Of a DNA stretch of 37,015 nt, positions 8,026 through 15,929 are shown piece after piece. The DNA is from a virus. How positions within the stretch are numbered: position 1 is the stretch's first letter; each line of letters opens with the position of its first letter. The notes below the pieces were generated by a model. It had not been told where the DNA came from and did not search any database. It saw only the letters and a list, made by a program, of their open reading frames with translations. Where the stretch lies: positions 1 through 37,015 of the IMG/VR virus record IMGVR_UViG_3300042465_002081. One strand, written 5' to 3'. A program made the translations under genes and the position numbers.

Positions 8026-9551
8026 GCTTTGGTTGCCGTCACATCAAGTTCAACCGCCATGATGGCAATCTTGACCGGATCGGTGCCTGAAAGCTCATAT
8101 ACCCGATCACGCAGTTTTAAAGTCATCCCAAGGCGACGCCAAATGACGCGTTTGAAATACTCGCCCACGCCGCCAATTGATTTCCAATGCTCGTTTGACC
8201 AAGTGTGACCGCCATCATCTGACCAGCGCAACATGACTTGAGGCTGAACAAAGTTATCCACAGCGTTGATGATTTCAATCTGATCGACAATGCCAAGTGA
8301 GCCTGATATGGTCAAAGGGCTCAAGTAGATGCGCCCTGGCACTTCAACCACACCTGGGAGCCCCACACCGGTTTCGCAATCTAGTTGCAACGAATGTTGG
8401 GCGGTGCGCTTAAAGTTATTAGTGCCGGTGGGCAGCGCCCGCCAAGAGCGCAACCACTTCTGAGTGCGTGGGCCATCTGAGTAAACGTCTAAATCAAAGG
8501 CATACAAGTTGCCGTTTTGATAGTCGCCTACGATAATTTCTTGATTAAACGACACTTGGCAATTGCTGCGGTGACGGCTAAAGTCGCCGTTAGTAAAACT
8601 TGCCCGCTCATGCCATGCCTGTGACGCCACATCAAACACCCAAGTCGCTTGCGCGGTGGGAAAAGTCAAGACATAAAACGCATGACCGTCTTGTTGGTAT
8701 GTGTAGGCAATGGCGTCAGAGATGTCACCGTACTGCTGAATCTGCCACTCGACTGCGTGGGTGCTGATACGCACACCGGTGTAGCCTTGTGAGCGGTAAA
8801 CAATCCCACGACCACGGTCATCCGAGCCTAACCAAAACAGCCCATTATCCAATTTGGCAACGGAAAATGTTGCAGCGCATCCAATCTCATTAAACGCACC
8901 TTGGATTCGTTGTAAGGGAAAACCCGCACCGGCTGCTGCTGCGTTGTACCAAACCTCAACCGAATTTGTACCAAACAGCCAAATCTCAGAATGGTCTGTA
9001 ATGGAAGATACTAGATTGTCAGGATCGCCCTCTGCGCTTGCAAAATCAAGAGGGTCGATACTTAGTGGGTCAAGCAACGCGGTCGTCCATACGCGCTGGC
9101 TATCGGGCTCTATGAACACAAAATAGCCCGCAAGGTACGACACAGTCAATGCACCAGGGAAGTCAGGATCAGTAATCTCACCAAACGCGCTTGTCGTGGC
9201 GTTGTAAACAAAGCTCGGCCCATTGCAAGCAACAAACAAATGGTTACCGTCATCTGTCATCGACACCGGCCCATCATTGGCAACCGTGCCAAGTGTTGTG
9301 ATGTTGTATTGGTCGTCAACTCTATAAAGCGTATTGCCTGACACAACGTAGGCGTAACCACCATATTGCCAAAGCCCCCGTACGGGGCCAGTACCAACCG
9401 CTTTAATCAAACGCAAGCCTGGCGCCCTGTTCAAGAACGCGGGCTCTTGACCACCCTCGGCAATCACCTCGGGAAACAAGTTGATCATACGGTTGTCGGC
9501 AGCGTTGACGCTGCGAGCCGTATATGCGGAGCCGAGGATAGGCGACTTCAT
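8022..9551 (-). CDS. Packaged DNA stabilisation protein, P22 gp10-like tail hub
   Basis: The product has 509 residues. The N-terminus (KSPILGSAYTARSVNAADNR, MINLFPEVIAEGG, NRAPGLRLI) is the hallmark of the P22 gp10 'Phage_stabilise' family. In P22 this protein forms a hexameric hub closing the portal vertex after packaging. The rest is beta-strand rich with repeated aromatic motifs, as expected for a propeller-like fold. The size is close to that of P22 gp10 (about 470 residues). The order gp4-like then gp10-like matches P22. It overlaps the upstream stop by one base and the downstream start by four. Confidence 0.85.
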   Translation of the reverse strand: MKSPILGSAYTARSVNAADNRMINLFPEVIAEGGQEPAFLNRAPGLRLIKAVGTGPVRGLWQYGGYAYVVSGNTLYRVDDQYNITTLGTVANDGPVSMTDDGNHLFVACNGPSFVYNATTSAFGEITDPDFPGALTVSYLAGYFVFIEPDSQRVWTTALLDPLSIDPLDFASAEGDPDNLVSSITDHSEIWLFGTNSVEVWYNAAAAGAGFPLQRIQGAFNEIGCAATFSVAKLDNGLFWLGSDDRGRGIVYRSQGYTGVRISTHAVEWQIQQYGDISDAIAYTYQQDGHAFYVLTFPTAQATWVFDVASQAWHERASFTNGDFSRHRSNCQVSFNQEIIVGDYQNGNLYAFDLDVYSDGPRTQKWLRSWRALPTGTNNFKRTAQHSLQLDCETGVGLPGVVEVPGRIYLSPLTISGSLGIVDQIEIINAVDNFVQPQVMLRWSDDGGHTWSNEHWKSIGGVGEYFKRVIWRRLGMTLKLRDRVYELSGTDPVKIAIMAVELDVTATKA

Positions 9552-10267
9552 TAATAATTACCGGCAAAGATGTTAAAGCGTTGGCGCGTTGCAACAATCG
9601 AATAAGGCAACGACATAATATCGTCAGGGTTGTTGATGCGTTTCAAGTTACGCTTGGAGTACATGGCAATGCGCGACACTTGGGGGCTAGGCTCAACACC
9701 AAACTCAGGTGCAATCTCACACGCCAAGTTATAGCGGAATGCTCGCAGATAGCCTGGCGGGAACGCTAAAGGCGTGGACAACAACGCAGCGGTAGTCAGT
9801 TCTTCGACCGACACAATGTGCCATTCCAATACCTTAGTAGGCACCGGATAGACGGTCATCGTAATGTCGGGGTAAGTCATGTTGACAAACATAACTTGCG
9901 GGTAAGTAGACGTCACGGTCTTAACCGCAATGCCGTTGTATTGCTGCTGATTGATCAGCTTAATGCCAAACGAAATGTTAGATGACGGGTCACGAAAGTA
10001 AGTCGAGTCATCTATCAGAATAGGGCGGTTGCCAACAAAGTCGCCCGTGGGGCCGAGCGTACGGGTAGCGAAATTTGGCAACCAAGAAAAGACTTGATCT
10101 TGGGTCGAAAACACCGCCAAGCGCTCGGTGTTCCATGAGTCAATCATTTGATTGAGTGCTGCTAACGCGTCGGTAGCGGTCGCCGCCGACGGTTCTTCAC
10201 CTTCAGCCAGTTGACCGATTAGGCGTAGCGCCCCATTGATTTGATCACCGGCTGTGGTTGTAATCAT
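9551..10267 (-). CDS. Tail accessory factor, P22 gp4-like
   Basis: The product has 238 residues. The N-terminus (DQINGALRLIGQLAEGEEPS, LAALNQMIDSWNTERL) is characteristic of the P22 gp4 tail accessory family, which binds below the portal and extends the DNA channel. In P22 this protein also has peptidoglycan-hydrolase activity, but I cannot identify a catalytic residue here. At 238 residues it is longer than P22 gp4 (about 166), as in many environmental homologues. It overlaps the gp10-like start by one base and follows a 54-residue gene. Confidence 0.8.
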   Translation of the reverse strand: MITTTAGDQINGALRLIGQLAEGEEPSAATATDALAALNQMIDSWNTERLAVFSTQDQVFSWLPNFATRTLGPTGDFVGNRPILIDDSTYFRDPSSNISFGIKLINQQQYNGIAVKTVTSTYPQVMFVNMTYPDITMTVYPVPTKVLEWHIVSVEELTTAALLSTPLAFPPGYLRAFRYNLACEIAPEFGVEPSPQVSRIAMYSKRNLKRINNPDDIMSLPYSIVATRQRFNIFAGNY

Positions 10268-10269
10268 AC

Positions 10270-10434
10270 TTACTCCGTTTTACGACGTCGTTTTAGCTCA
10301 TTCACAGGCGCAGCCTCTACTTTAGGCGCGTCTAAATTGTACACTTCCCACCCGTTTTGAACATCAGCTTCGGCTTCCGCTTGCATCGTAGCAACTTTAG
10401 TGCCGTGGGTTGGGTGTTTAAGATAAATTTGCAT
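10270..10434 (-). CDS. Small hypothetical protein between gp4-like and decoration genes
   Basis: The product has 54 residues. It reads MQIYLKHPTHGTKVATMQAE, continues through an acidic helix and NGWEVYNLD, and ends in a basic tail (NELKRRRKTE). The ATG at 10434 is followed by an open frame to a TAA at 10270, two bases before the gp4-like start. A purine-rich AAGGA lies upstream of the start. Short proteins of this look occur between coat and gp4 genes of related podophages. I cannot give it a function. The frame is small but its fit between flanking genes is close. Confidence 0.6.
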   Translation of the reverse strand: MQIYLKHPTHGTKVATMQAEAEADVQNGWEVYNLDAPKVEAAPVNELKRRRKTE

Positions 10435-10449
10435 TCAAAATCCTTGTGC

Positions 10450-10474
10450 GAGGGGCGAGGATCACCCGCCCCTC
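10450..10474 (-). terminator. GC-rich intergenic hairpin downstream of the decoration gene
   Basis: GAGGGGCG and CGCCCCTC form a perfect 8-bp inverted repeat with a 9-base loop, seven bases after the stop of the 10481-10879 gene. On the minus strand the stem is followed only by GCACAAGGATTTTG, not a clean U-run. It is therefore more likely a leaky terminator, processing site or 3' stabiliser than a full stop. Confidence 0.45.
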
Positions 10475-10480
10475 TTTGCA

Positions 10481-10879
10481 TTAACCTGCGACGCGCAAAG
10501 CGACGTAGGTATTCTCAGCGGTCTTGCGAACGCGCCAATTGCAAGAAGTGTTTGCCGAAACAGCAGCGGTGCCCACCAAAGTCACGCCGGTGTTAGCCGT
10601 GACCGTAGCAGCGTTTGTGCCACCGATGTTGATGATGAAAAAGTCAAAACAGCTATTGACTTTCATGCTTGGGAAGGCAGCTTCTAGAGCTGTGCCCAAA
10701 GGCATTGTTAAGGCAGCAGCAGCACCGTTATAAGTGATGATGCCGGTTGCCAATTCAGCAGCAGTCAGAGTGGCTGCGGCTGTTTTAGCTGTAGGAGTCA
10801 CTTGCGTGACCATGTTAATTTCGGTTTCGTTGCCATCGCCTAATTGATAGCCACCTGCGCCGTTTGGAAGAACTGGCAT
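10481..10879 (-). CDS. Putative head decoration protein
   Basis: The product has 132 residues rich in Ala, Thr, Val and Gly with little charge. Strand-forming segments include AAATLTAAELATGIITYNG, FDFFIINIGGTNAATV and ANTSCNWRVRKTAENTYVAL. It lies immediately downstream of the coat gene, the usual place for a decoration or cement protein, and its composition suits an outer-capsid beta protein. It is set apart from both neighbours by hairpins (10450-10474 and 10909-10924), as if its dosage were tuned separately. The family is not identified with certainty; a minor head-fibre role is also possible. Confidence 0.5.
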   Translation of the reverse strand: MPVLPNGAGGYQLGDGNETEINMVTQVTPTAKTAAATLTAAELATGIITYNGAAAALTMPLGTALEAAFPSMKVNSCFDFFIINIGGTNAATVTANTGVTLVGTAAVSANTSCNWRVRKTAENTYVALRVAG

Positions 10880-10908
10880 GATGAATTTCCTTTAAAAAGT
10901 TGAGAAGA

Positions 10909-10924
10909 GGGGGCTTACGCCCCC
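10909..10924 (-). terminator. Hairpin between coat and decoration genes
   Basis: GGGGGC-TTAC-GCCCCC is a perfect 6-bp stem with a 4-base loop, seven bases past the coat stop codon. On the minus strand it is followed by TCTTCTCAACTTTTT, a pyrimidine-rich but imperfect U-tract. It is probably a partial terminator or mRNA-stabilising stem that separates the level of coat mRNA from downstream genes. Confidence 0.5.
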
Positions 10925-10931
10925 ACTCTGT

Positions 10932-12140
10932 TTAGCCCCACAAACGAACGGCGGTGACCGGACGAATTGCGTTAAAGCCGTACAAGACGTCCACACGGCA
11001 AGGCATACGGTCGTTGTTGATGTCGTACTGACGTACGATACGCAACGAAATACCGTTATGCACTTGGCGCGAAGCCATGTCCACACCTTGTGGCAACAGC
11101 AAGTCAGCAGTTGCCAACGTGATCGCATCTTTGTGATAGATCAAGTTTTGCGGGTAAGCTGTAGCTGAACCACCCAAGAACGTCAACGCGGCGCTAGCGG
11201 CTGGGAACGAATTCACAGTAGCCAAAGCGTTAGTTGAAGTAAAGATTGGTGGTTGAACCGACAACGTTGCTGTAGTTGTTGACGACACGTTAACGTCAGC
11301 AGTTACGACAAATTGCTGCAAAGCACCAGTTGTCTGACGGGTCTGTGGGTTGACTGCAAACACGTTGGCGATAGTGAACACGTCACCAATCTTGAACGTG
11401 GGTGAGCCGCTTGTGAAGCTGATGTCAATTGAAGTTGCACCTTGGGTAGTCACAGCAGTTGCCACGATTGGGGCAGTTGGTGTAACACCGGTTGTGTGCT
11501 GAACAATCGACTGCGACATATTGATCTCGTCTAAGCCCAATACGCCTTCGCCCATCATACCGTTTTTGAACTGACGGCTGATAGTACCGGTTGGGTTAAA
11601 CAGACCTTTCAAGCCCTCGACCAAACCGGCGTTGGCGGCTGGGTTAACAGTCGCGTAACGTGGGTTCATGGGTGTGGCAAATTCGTTCAACTTCTGTTGT
11701 GCTTGGAGCAGAACCAAAGAAGTCGAAGGAGTTGAGCCAGGTGTACCCACCGAGTTGTAAATGCCTTTGTAGGCGGTTGCCACGTCAGCGTCAACGCTTG
11801 ATGCCAACTGTGAAACGCGAGGCTTGAGAACGCGTTCTGCAAAGTCATCCAATTGCATGGTGAGTTCGGCAGAGGTGAAGTTCACGCCAATGTGCTTTTG
11901 ACTTGAAACAGTCAAAGTTGTGAACTGTTCGTTGTCGTCCTGAACTTGCAGGGCGGCGCCGTCAGTTACCAATGCGCGATCGGGTAAGCGAATACGCAGG
12001 GTTGAACCAATTTTTGCGCCTTCAACGGCGAATGAATCGTCGTACTGACGATTGACGTTGCGACTGATCACCAAGTTGTTCTCGAGGATTTCGAGGGATT
12101 TACGGGTGATCATGTCAATGGTTAGAATGCTATTTGCCAT
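10932..12140 (-). CDS. Major capsid protein, P22 coat-like
   Basis: The product has 402 residues. The N-terminal pattern (ITRKSLEILENNLVISRNVN, RQYDDSFAV, GAKIGSTLRIRLPDRALVTD) and QKHIGVNFTSAELTMQLDDF are typical of the P22 coat protein gp5 family, which has an HK97 fold with an inserted domain. The mid region (about residues 225-320) is beta-rich and could hold the insertion domain. The gene follows the scaffold, as expected, with a 18-base gap. P22 coat protein is a known GroEL/GroES substrate in temperature-sensitive mutants, which matters given the GroES-like gene at 18469-18714. Confidence 0.88.
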   Translation of the reverse strand: MANSILTIDMITRKSLEILENNLVISRNVNRQYDDSFAVEGAKIGSTLRIRLPDRALVTDGAALQVQDDNEQFTTLTVSSQKHIGVNFTSAELTMQLDDFAERVLKPRVSQLASSVDADVATAYKGIYNSVGTPGSTPSTSLVLLQAQQKLNEFATPMNPRYATVNPAANAGLVEGLKGLFNPTGTISRQFKNGMMGEGVLGLDEINMSQSIVQHTTGVTPTAPIVATAVTTQGATSIDISFTSGSPTFKIGDVFTIANVFAVNPQTRQTTGALQQFVVTADVNVSSTTTATLSVQPPIFTSTNALATVNSFPAASAALTFLGGSATAYPQNLIYHKDAITLATADLLLPQGVDMASRQVHNGISLRIVRQYDINNDRMPCRVDVLYGFNAIRPVTAVRLWG

Positions 12141-12158
12141 GATAATTCCTAAAATAAG

Positions 12159-12914
12159 TTAGCGGAGGGTACGCGCTTCGTGCTTCTTTATCTGTCGCAA
12201 TCTTTCTGCCTCAATCCACTCGGAAGTAGACATTGACTTGATAGAGCGTGGATCAGTCGTATCGTATGCCGGCGCGCCGGATGATCGTGCTGAAACAGGT
12301 GAAATAGGCGCTGGTGCGTTGGACGTCTTTTTGACCGGTGGGTTTGCGGCTAACTGAGCCTCAATCTTACCGATCTCTTTGGCTTGCATGATAGGCGAAA
12401 GACGTGAAATCCGTTCCGCTTCTCGGGGGTTTGCACCTAAGTGGTAAGCCACTTCGGGGCCGTTGTCCGAGGCCTGAATAGATTGGGCCATCACGGTAGT
12501 AATCGGCAAATTCGGGTTGTATGCGACTTGTTCAAAGTCCTCATACTTCGCACGAACTTCCTCTTCCTTGTCGTGATAGGTTTCGAGTATTTCAGCTTGT
12601 TGCTTGCGCTGCTCTCGCTCGGCTAGTTTTTGCTCCGCACGTTGTTCTGCCAATGCTTCGACATAATCTTCGTTTGAGGCAAACTGCTCGGGCGTGACCG
12701 GTGCTTGAGGCGCAACAGGTTGAACCGCTCTTTCCCTTTCCCACTTTCGCTGCTCGCGTGCGAGCCGCTTGCCGATGGCTGCGTCTAATTCCTCTTGTGA
12801 GAAAGTCTTAGGTGCTGCTTCGGGTACTTCCGGCGCAGATACTTCAACAACCGGTTCTGCCGTAACTTCCGGTGTCGGCGCGGGTACTTCCGCTGAACTT
12901 ACTTCTTCTGACAT
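12159..12914 (-). CDS. Capsid scaffolding protein
   Basis: The product has 251 residues. It is highly charged and mostly helical, with an acidic Pro/Val/Glu-rich N-terminus (SSAEVPAPTPEVTAEPVVEV), a long Lys/Arg/Glu/Gln coiled coil (about residues 45-125, including QRAEQKLAEREQRKQQAEIL) and a basic C-terminus (KKHEARTLR). This architecture and the position directly before the coat gene identify it as the internal scaffold. P22 gp8 likewise uses a basic C-terminus to bind coat protein. A Shine-Dalgarno GGAG lies within a small inverted repeat just before the ATG. Confidence 0.75.
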   Translation of the reverse strand: MSEEVSSAEVPAPTPEVTAEPVVEVSAPEVPEAAPKTFSQEELDAAIGKRLAREQRKWERERAVQPVAPQAPVTPEQFASNEDYVEALAEQRAEQKLAEREQRKQQAEILETYHDKEEEVRAKYEDFEQVAYNPNLPITTVMAQSIQASDNGPEVAYHLGANPREAERISRLSPIMQAKEIGKIEAQLAANPPVKKTSNAPAPISPVSARSSGAPAYDTTDPRSIKSMSTSEWIEAERLRQIKKHEARTLR

Positions 12915-12956
12915 TTGTAACTCCGAGGAGTCCTGGTGGATCGCACCAGTACGATT

Positions 12957-12985
12957 AGTATATTACTTAGACTATACGGGCGCAA
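12957..12985 (-). promoter_or_regulatory. Candidate promoter for the scaffold-coat genes
   Basis: On the minus strand TTGCGC (12985-12980) and TATACT (12962-12957) are separated by 17 bases. The -10 matches sigma70 well and the -35 weakly. The predicted start falls near 12950, giving a leader of about 35 bases. The leader contains the stem CTGGTG/CACCAG (12933-12949) and the palindrome ACTCC-GA-GGAGT (12920-12931), which covers the scaffold Shine-Dalgarno. Confidence 0.35.
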
Positions 12986-13373
12986 GCACCCATGATTGAG
13001 TGGCTTCATCCCAATAGTAAAGTTTTCCGTCGGTAGGGTAGGGAACAGGTGCTTGCCACAAATACGTTTGAGTGTTCAAAATCCATGACGGATATGGTTG
13101 AGGTGCGTAAAACACACCGATTACGCCGTCTTGAATAACGGTCGTATCCAATGTGTAACCAATACCGGCGTAGTTTGCGCGCAACGGCACACCGCCGTCC
13201 GGTTGACCGTCGGGGCCGTAATGCACGTTGCCTCGAGTGTTGTATGAGGTTTGCCACCACATACTTGGATCGCCTTCTAAACCTGAGTCAATAAAATCTT
13301 GTTCAGCAGAAATTACTTCCCCAACAATGCCTTTGCCGTTTGTAAGCGTTGGTACTTTTGCAAAGTAACTCAT
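12972..13373 (-). CDS. Conserved virion-associated protein
   Basis: The product has 133 residues with many aromatics. Motifs include SMWWQTSYNTRGNVHYG, LRANYAGIGYTLD, YPSWILNTQTYLWQAP and DGKLYYWDEATQSWV. The WxxPxPYP...GxxYxWDE pattern resembles a small protein family common in marine T4-like phages, where it is linked to the virion. Here it sits between a glycine-rich protein and the scaffold, so it may be part of a borrowed fibre cassette. Its start overlaps the upstream stop (ATGA). The function is unknown. Confidence 0.55.
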   Translation of the reverse strand: MSYFAKVPTLTNGKGIVGEVISAEQDFIDSGLEGDPSMWWQTSYNTRGNVHYGPDGQPDGGVPLRANYAGIGYTLDTTVIQDGVIGVFYAPQPYPSWILNTQTYLWQAPVPYPTDGKLYYWDEATQSWVLAPV

Positions 13374-14224
13374 GCTGTATAGCTCCCTGATGCGTTGTAC
13401 GTTAATATGGTGTTTGACCCACTAGTCGTAACTGTTGGAGAACCTGTAGTTGTGCCTGAATAACTTGCGGTTGGCACAGAGAGGATCACAACGCCTGAAC
13501 CGCCGTTACCCGCAGTGCCTGAAACACCTAAAGTTGAGTAACCACTACCGCCGCCACCACCGCCAAGATTTGCAGTTCCTGAAGTGCCATCACCTCCTTC
13601 CGACCCTGCTCCCCCACCACCTGTACCGCCAGTTCCAAAGCCGCCGCTTGAAGCAGTTTGACTTCCGCCACCGCCACCGCCAGCATAAGTTACGGAAGAA
13701 CCCGAAATGCTTGACGCAGTTCCATTACCGCCGTTACCACTTGCATTCCCAGTTGCACCAGCAGAAGTTGCTCCACCACCGCCACCACCCTTTGTTGGGG
13801 GAGCAGTAGTTGCACCATTCCCACCGTTTGTTCCTTGAGCGGGGGATGTTGAGGGGGTGTTTCCAGTGCCGCCAGTGCCTAGATACCCTGCACCGCCACC
13901 TGACCCACCACTTAAACCATTTATTGTGTTTGGCGCGCCACCGCCGCCGCCCGCGGCTGAATAAGCATCAAAAACAGAACCTGTACCTGATGCACCGAGA
14001 TTAGCAATGCCTAAACCACCCGCACCGCCCGCACCACCCGCACCAACAGTAATTGTGTATGTTGAAATAGGAGTGAGAGTTGCCGTACCAGTACGAAAGC
14101 CACCGGCGCCGCCGCCCCCGCCACGCAAAGAACCGCCACCGCCACCGCCCGCAACGACAAGATACGAAACGGAATACGGAGCTTTACCCCCTGCGGTTTG
14201 AAATATGCTGTGCGCGGCAAACAT
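13370..14224 (-). CDS. Glycine-rich tail-fibre-associated protein (copy 2)
   Basis: The product has 284 residues. It has the same layout as the protein at 6062-6859: an N-terminal VSYLVVAGGGGGGS, GGGGGAGGFRTG and a strand with STYTITVGAGG, then many GGGGG blocks and a Ser/Thr-rich end. The two proteins probably share ancestry and may form alternative or additional receptor-binding tips. The start overlaps the stop of the repeat-rich fibre gene upstream by one base. Codons are strongly biased to GGN, which makes the opposite strand Pro-rich and open. Confidence 0.6.
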   Translation of the reverse strand: MFAAHSIFQTAGGKAPYSVSYLVVAGGGGGGSLRGGGGGAGGFRTGTATLTPISTYTITVGAGGAGGAGGLGIANLGASGTGSVFDAYSAAGGGGGAPNTINGLSGGSGGGAGYLGTGGTGNTPSTSPAQGTNGGNGATTAPPTKGGGGGGATSAGATGNASGNGGNGTASSISGSSVTYAGGGGGGSQTASSGGFGTGGTGGGGAGSEGGDGTSGTANLGGGGGGSGYSTLGVSGTAGNGGSGVVILSVPTASYSGTTTGSPTVTTSGSNTILTYNASGSYTA

Positions 14225-15645
14225 TAGTATGTGTACCCTTGTGAGGCTGTACCGTACCAGTTTGTGCCGTCAGCAACAAAAGCAAGAATGTCTAGCTTAC
14301 CAACCGTTGCGGTAATAGTTGGCGCGCCAGCCGTACCCCATTTGACACCGGTAAAGGTTGCCGTTGTAGCTGTGCCTGATGCGGGTTGCTTGAGCAGCAA
14401 GGTAAACGACTTACCGGCGGTTGCTGTGGGCATTGTAAACGTACAAGCCGTGGCAGACGTCAATGTAGCCGTCAATATCGTACCGGCGGTAATTGCCAAG
14501 GTAGCAGATGCACCAACCGTGCCGCTTGCAACAATGGTTTCGGTGTATGCGGTAGGTACAAAACTAGTCGATGATGTCAGCGTAGTAAACGCGCCGGTGT
14601 TAGGTGTTGTAGACCCGATGGCTGGTGGTGATACAAGGCTTAACGTGCCGCCCAACGTCAAACTGCCCGACGATGTAACCGTACCTGTCAGGGTCAAACC
14701 GTTAACTGTACCTGTACCGGCAACAGATGTAACTGTGCCGGTTGTGGGTGTTGTCCATGTAGGCACAACACCTGCACCGGCTGAAGTTAACACTTGACCG
14801 GACGTGCCCGCCAAAGTTGCTAAAGTCAGACCCGATGCAACATCTAAAGTTGTAACTTTGGCTGACCCTGCGGTTGTAGCACCAAGGCTTGTACCGTTAA
14901 TTGACCCGCCGGTAATGGTTACAGAACTTGCTGCTTGGACTGCCATTGTACCAAGACCAAGTGCAGTCCTAGCCGCAGAATCGGTCGTAGCACCGGTACC
15001 GCCATTGGCAATTGCCAACGTACCGGCAAGAGTAATTGTGCCCGAGCCCGTAATCGGCCCACCGGACGTGGTCAATCCTGTCGTGCCACCTGACACATCA
15101 ACGCTTGTGACCGTGCCTGAACCGGCAATAGATTGCCAGGTTGGGGCAGACGCACCGTTAGAAGTTAACACTTGCCCTGCCGTACCCGTTGCACCGGCTA
15201 AAGACAGAGTTGAGTCAATGCGTAGCGTTGTAACCGTGGCAGCGGCGGGAGTAGACCCACCAAGAACCAAACTGTTGGCTGTACCGCCGGTGATAGTCAC
15301 GGCAGTAGCGTTTTGTACCGACATCGTACCCAAACCGGTGATGTCGGTGCTAGGGATGGTCGCCGAGGCAGTCATGGCACTTGTGCCATTGCCCTTGACG
15401 TAACCCGTCAAAGTTACCGCACCCGTGCCACCGTAAGGCACCGTAATGGTTGAGCCATTCCACGCACCGGCAAGCACCGCACCAGTAAGCGTAATGTTAC
15501 GAAAGGTTGCGTCGTTGGACGAATCTTTGATAGACAACGTGCCGTTAACAGCGGGCACGGTAATCGTAAAATTACCGACTGCATCAGCAGAAGATAAAGT
15601 GGTTGTGCCGCCTAATGTATCGGCATCAAAAATTAAGCGGCTCAT
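14224..15645 (-). CDS. Repetitive fibre protein
   Basis: The product has 473 residues, is very rich in Thr, Gly, Ala and Ser, and has almost no Cys, His or Trp. It contains repeating fibre units: VPYGGTGAVTLTGYVKGN and IANGGTGATTDSAARTALGL, GLGTMSVQNATAVTITGG and GLGTMAVQAASSVTITGG, and GQVLTSNGASAPTW and GQVLTSAGAGVVPTW. These are the hallmarks of trimeric phage tail-fibre shafts. The C-terminal about 120 residues are non-repetitive (FTLLLKQPASGTATTATFTG) and may be a tip or trimerisation domain. It lies between portal and scaffold, away from the main tail genes. Confidence 0.65.
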   Translation of the reverse strand: MSRLIFDADTLGGTTTLSSADAVGNFTITVPAVNGTLSIKDSSNDATFRNITLTGAVLAGAWNGSTITVPYGGTGAVTLTGYVKGNGTSAMTASATIPSTDITGLGTMSVQNATAVTITGGTANSLVLGGSTPAAATVTTLRIDSTLSLAGATGTAGQVLTSNGASAPTWQSIAGSGTVTSVDVSGGTTGLTTSGGPITGSGTITLAGTLAIANGGTGATTDSAARTALGLGTMAVQAASSVTITGGSINGTSLGATTAGSAKVTTLDVASGLTLATLAGTSGQVLTSAGAGVVPTWTTPTTGTVTSVAGTGTVNGLTLTGTVTSSGSLTLGGTLSLVSPPAIGSTTPNTGAFTTLTSSTSFVPTAYTETIVASGTVGASATLAITAGTILTATLTSATACTFTMPTATAGKSFTLLLKQPASGTATTATFTGVKWGTAGAPTITATVGKLDILAFVADGTNWYGTASQGYTY

Positions 15646-15654
15646 GGCAACCCT

Positions 15655-15921
15655 TTATTCGTAAATGACAGTTGCAGCAACCGTACCACTAATCACTACG
15701 TTTAGCCCTTGATTAAAAAATGCCCCATCTAAAGAGCCAAAAGGGTAAAAGGTAGCACCAACAGGCGTAAACACACCGACCATTGTGGTGGCTGTGCCTG
15801 ATTGCACGTCATAAATGGTGATCGTGGGCGTAGATGACGCTGAACTTACAAAGATGCCTCTGAGTTTGCCTTGACCAACTTTGATTTGTTTAGACGCCGT
15901 GATGTAGGTGTAATTTGCCAT
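15655..15921 (-). CDS. Small beta-rich virion-type protein
   Basis: The product has 88 residues. Alternating strands include YTYITASKQIKVGQGKLRGI, TITIYDVQSG and LNVVISGTVAATVIYE. The composition matches the neighbouring fibre protein, and it probably belongs to the same cassette as a small structural or adaptor protein. It is separated from the fibre gene by nine bases and from the DUF5856-like gene by eight. I do not recognise a family. Confidence 0.5.
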   Translation of the reverse strand: MANYTYITASKQIKVGQGKLRGIFVSSASSTPTITIYDVQSGTATTMVGVFTPVGATFYPFGSLDGAFFNQGLNVVISGTVAATVIYE

Positions 15922-15929
15922 GATATGCC

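Noticed and set aside
14231-15403. Two long plus-strand frames (188 and 199 residues) opposite the fibre gene.
   Set aside because: They are Val/Pro/Ala-rich mirrors of a Thr/Gly/Ala-rich coding strand with no start signals, and the minus-strand protein has clear fibre repeats.
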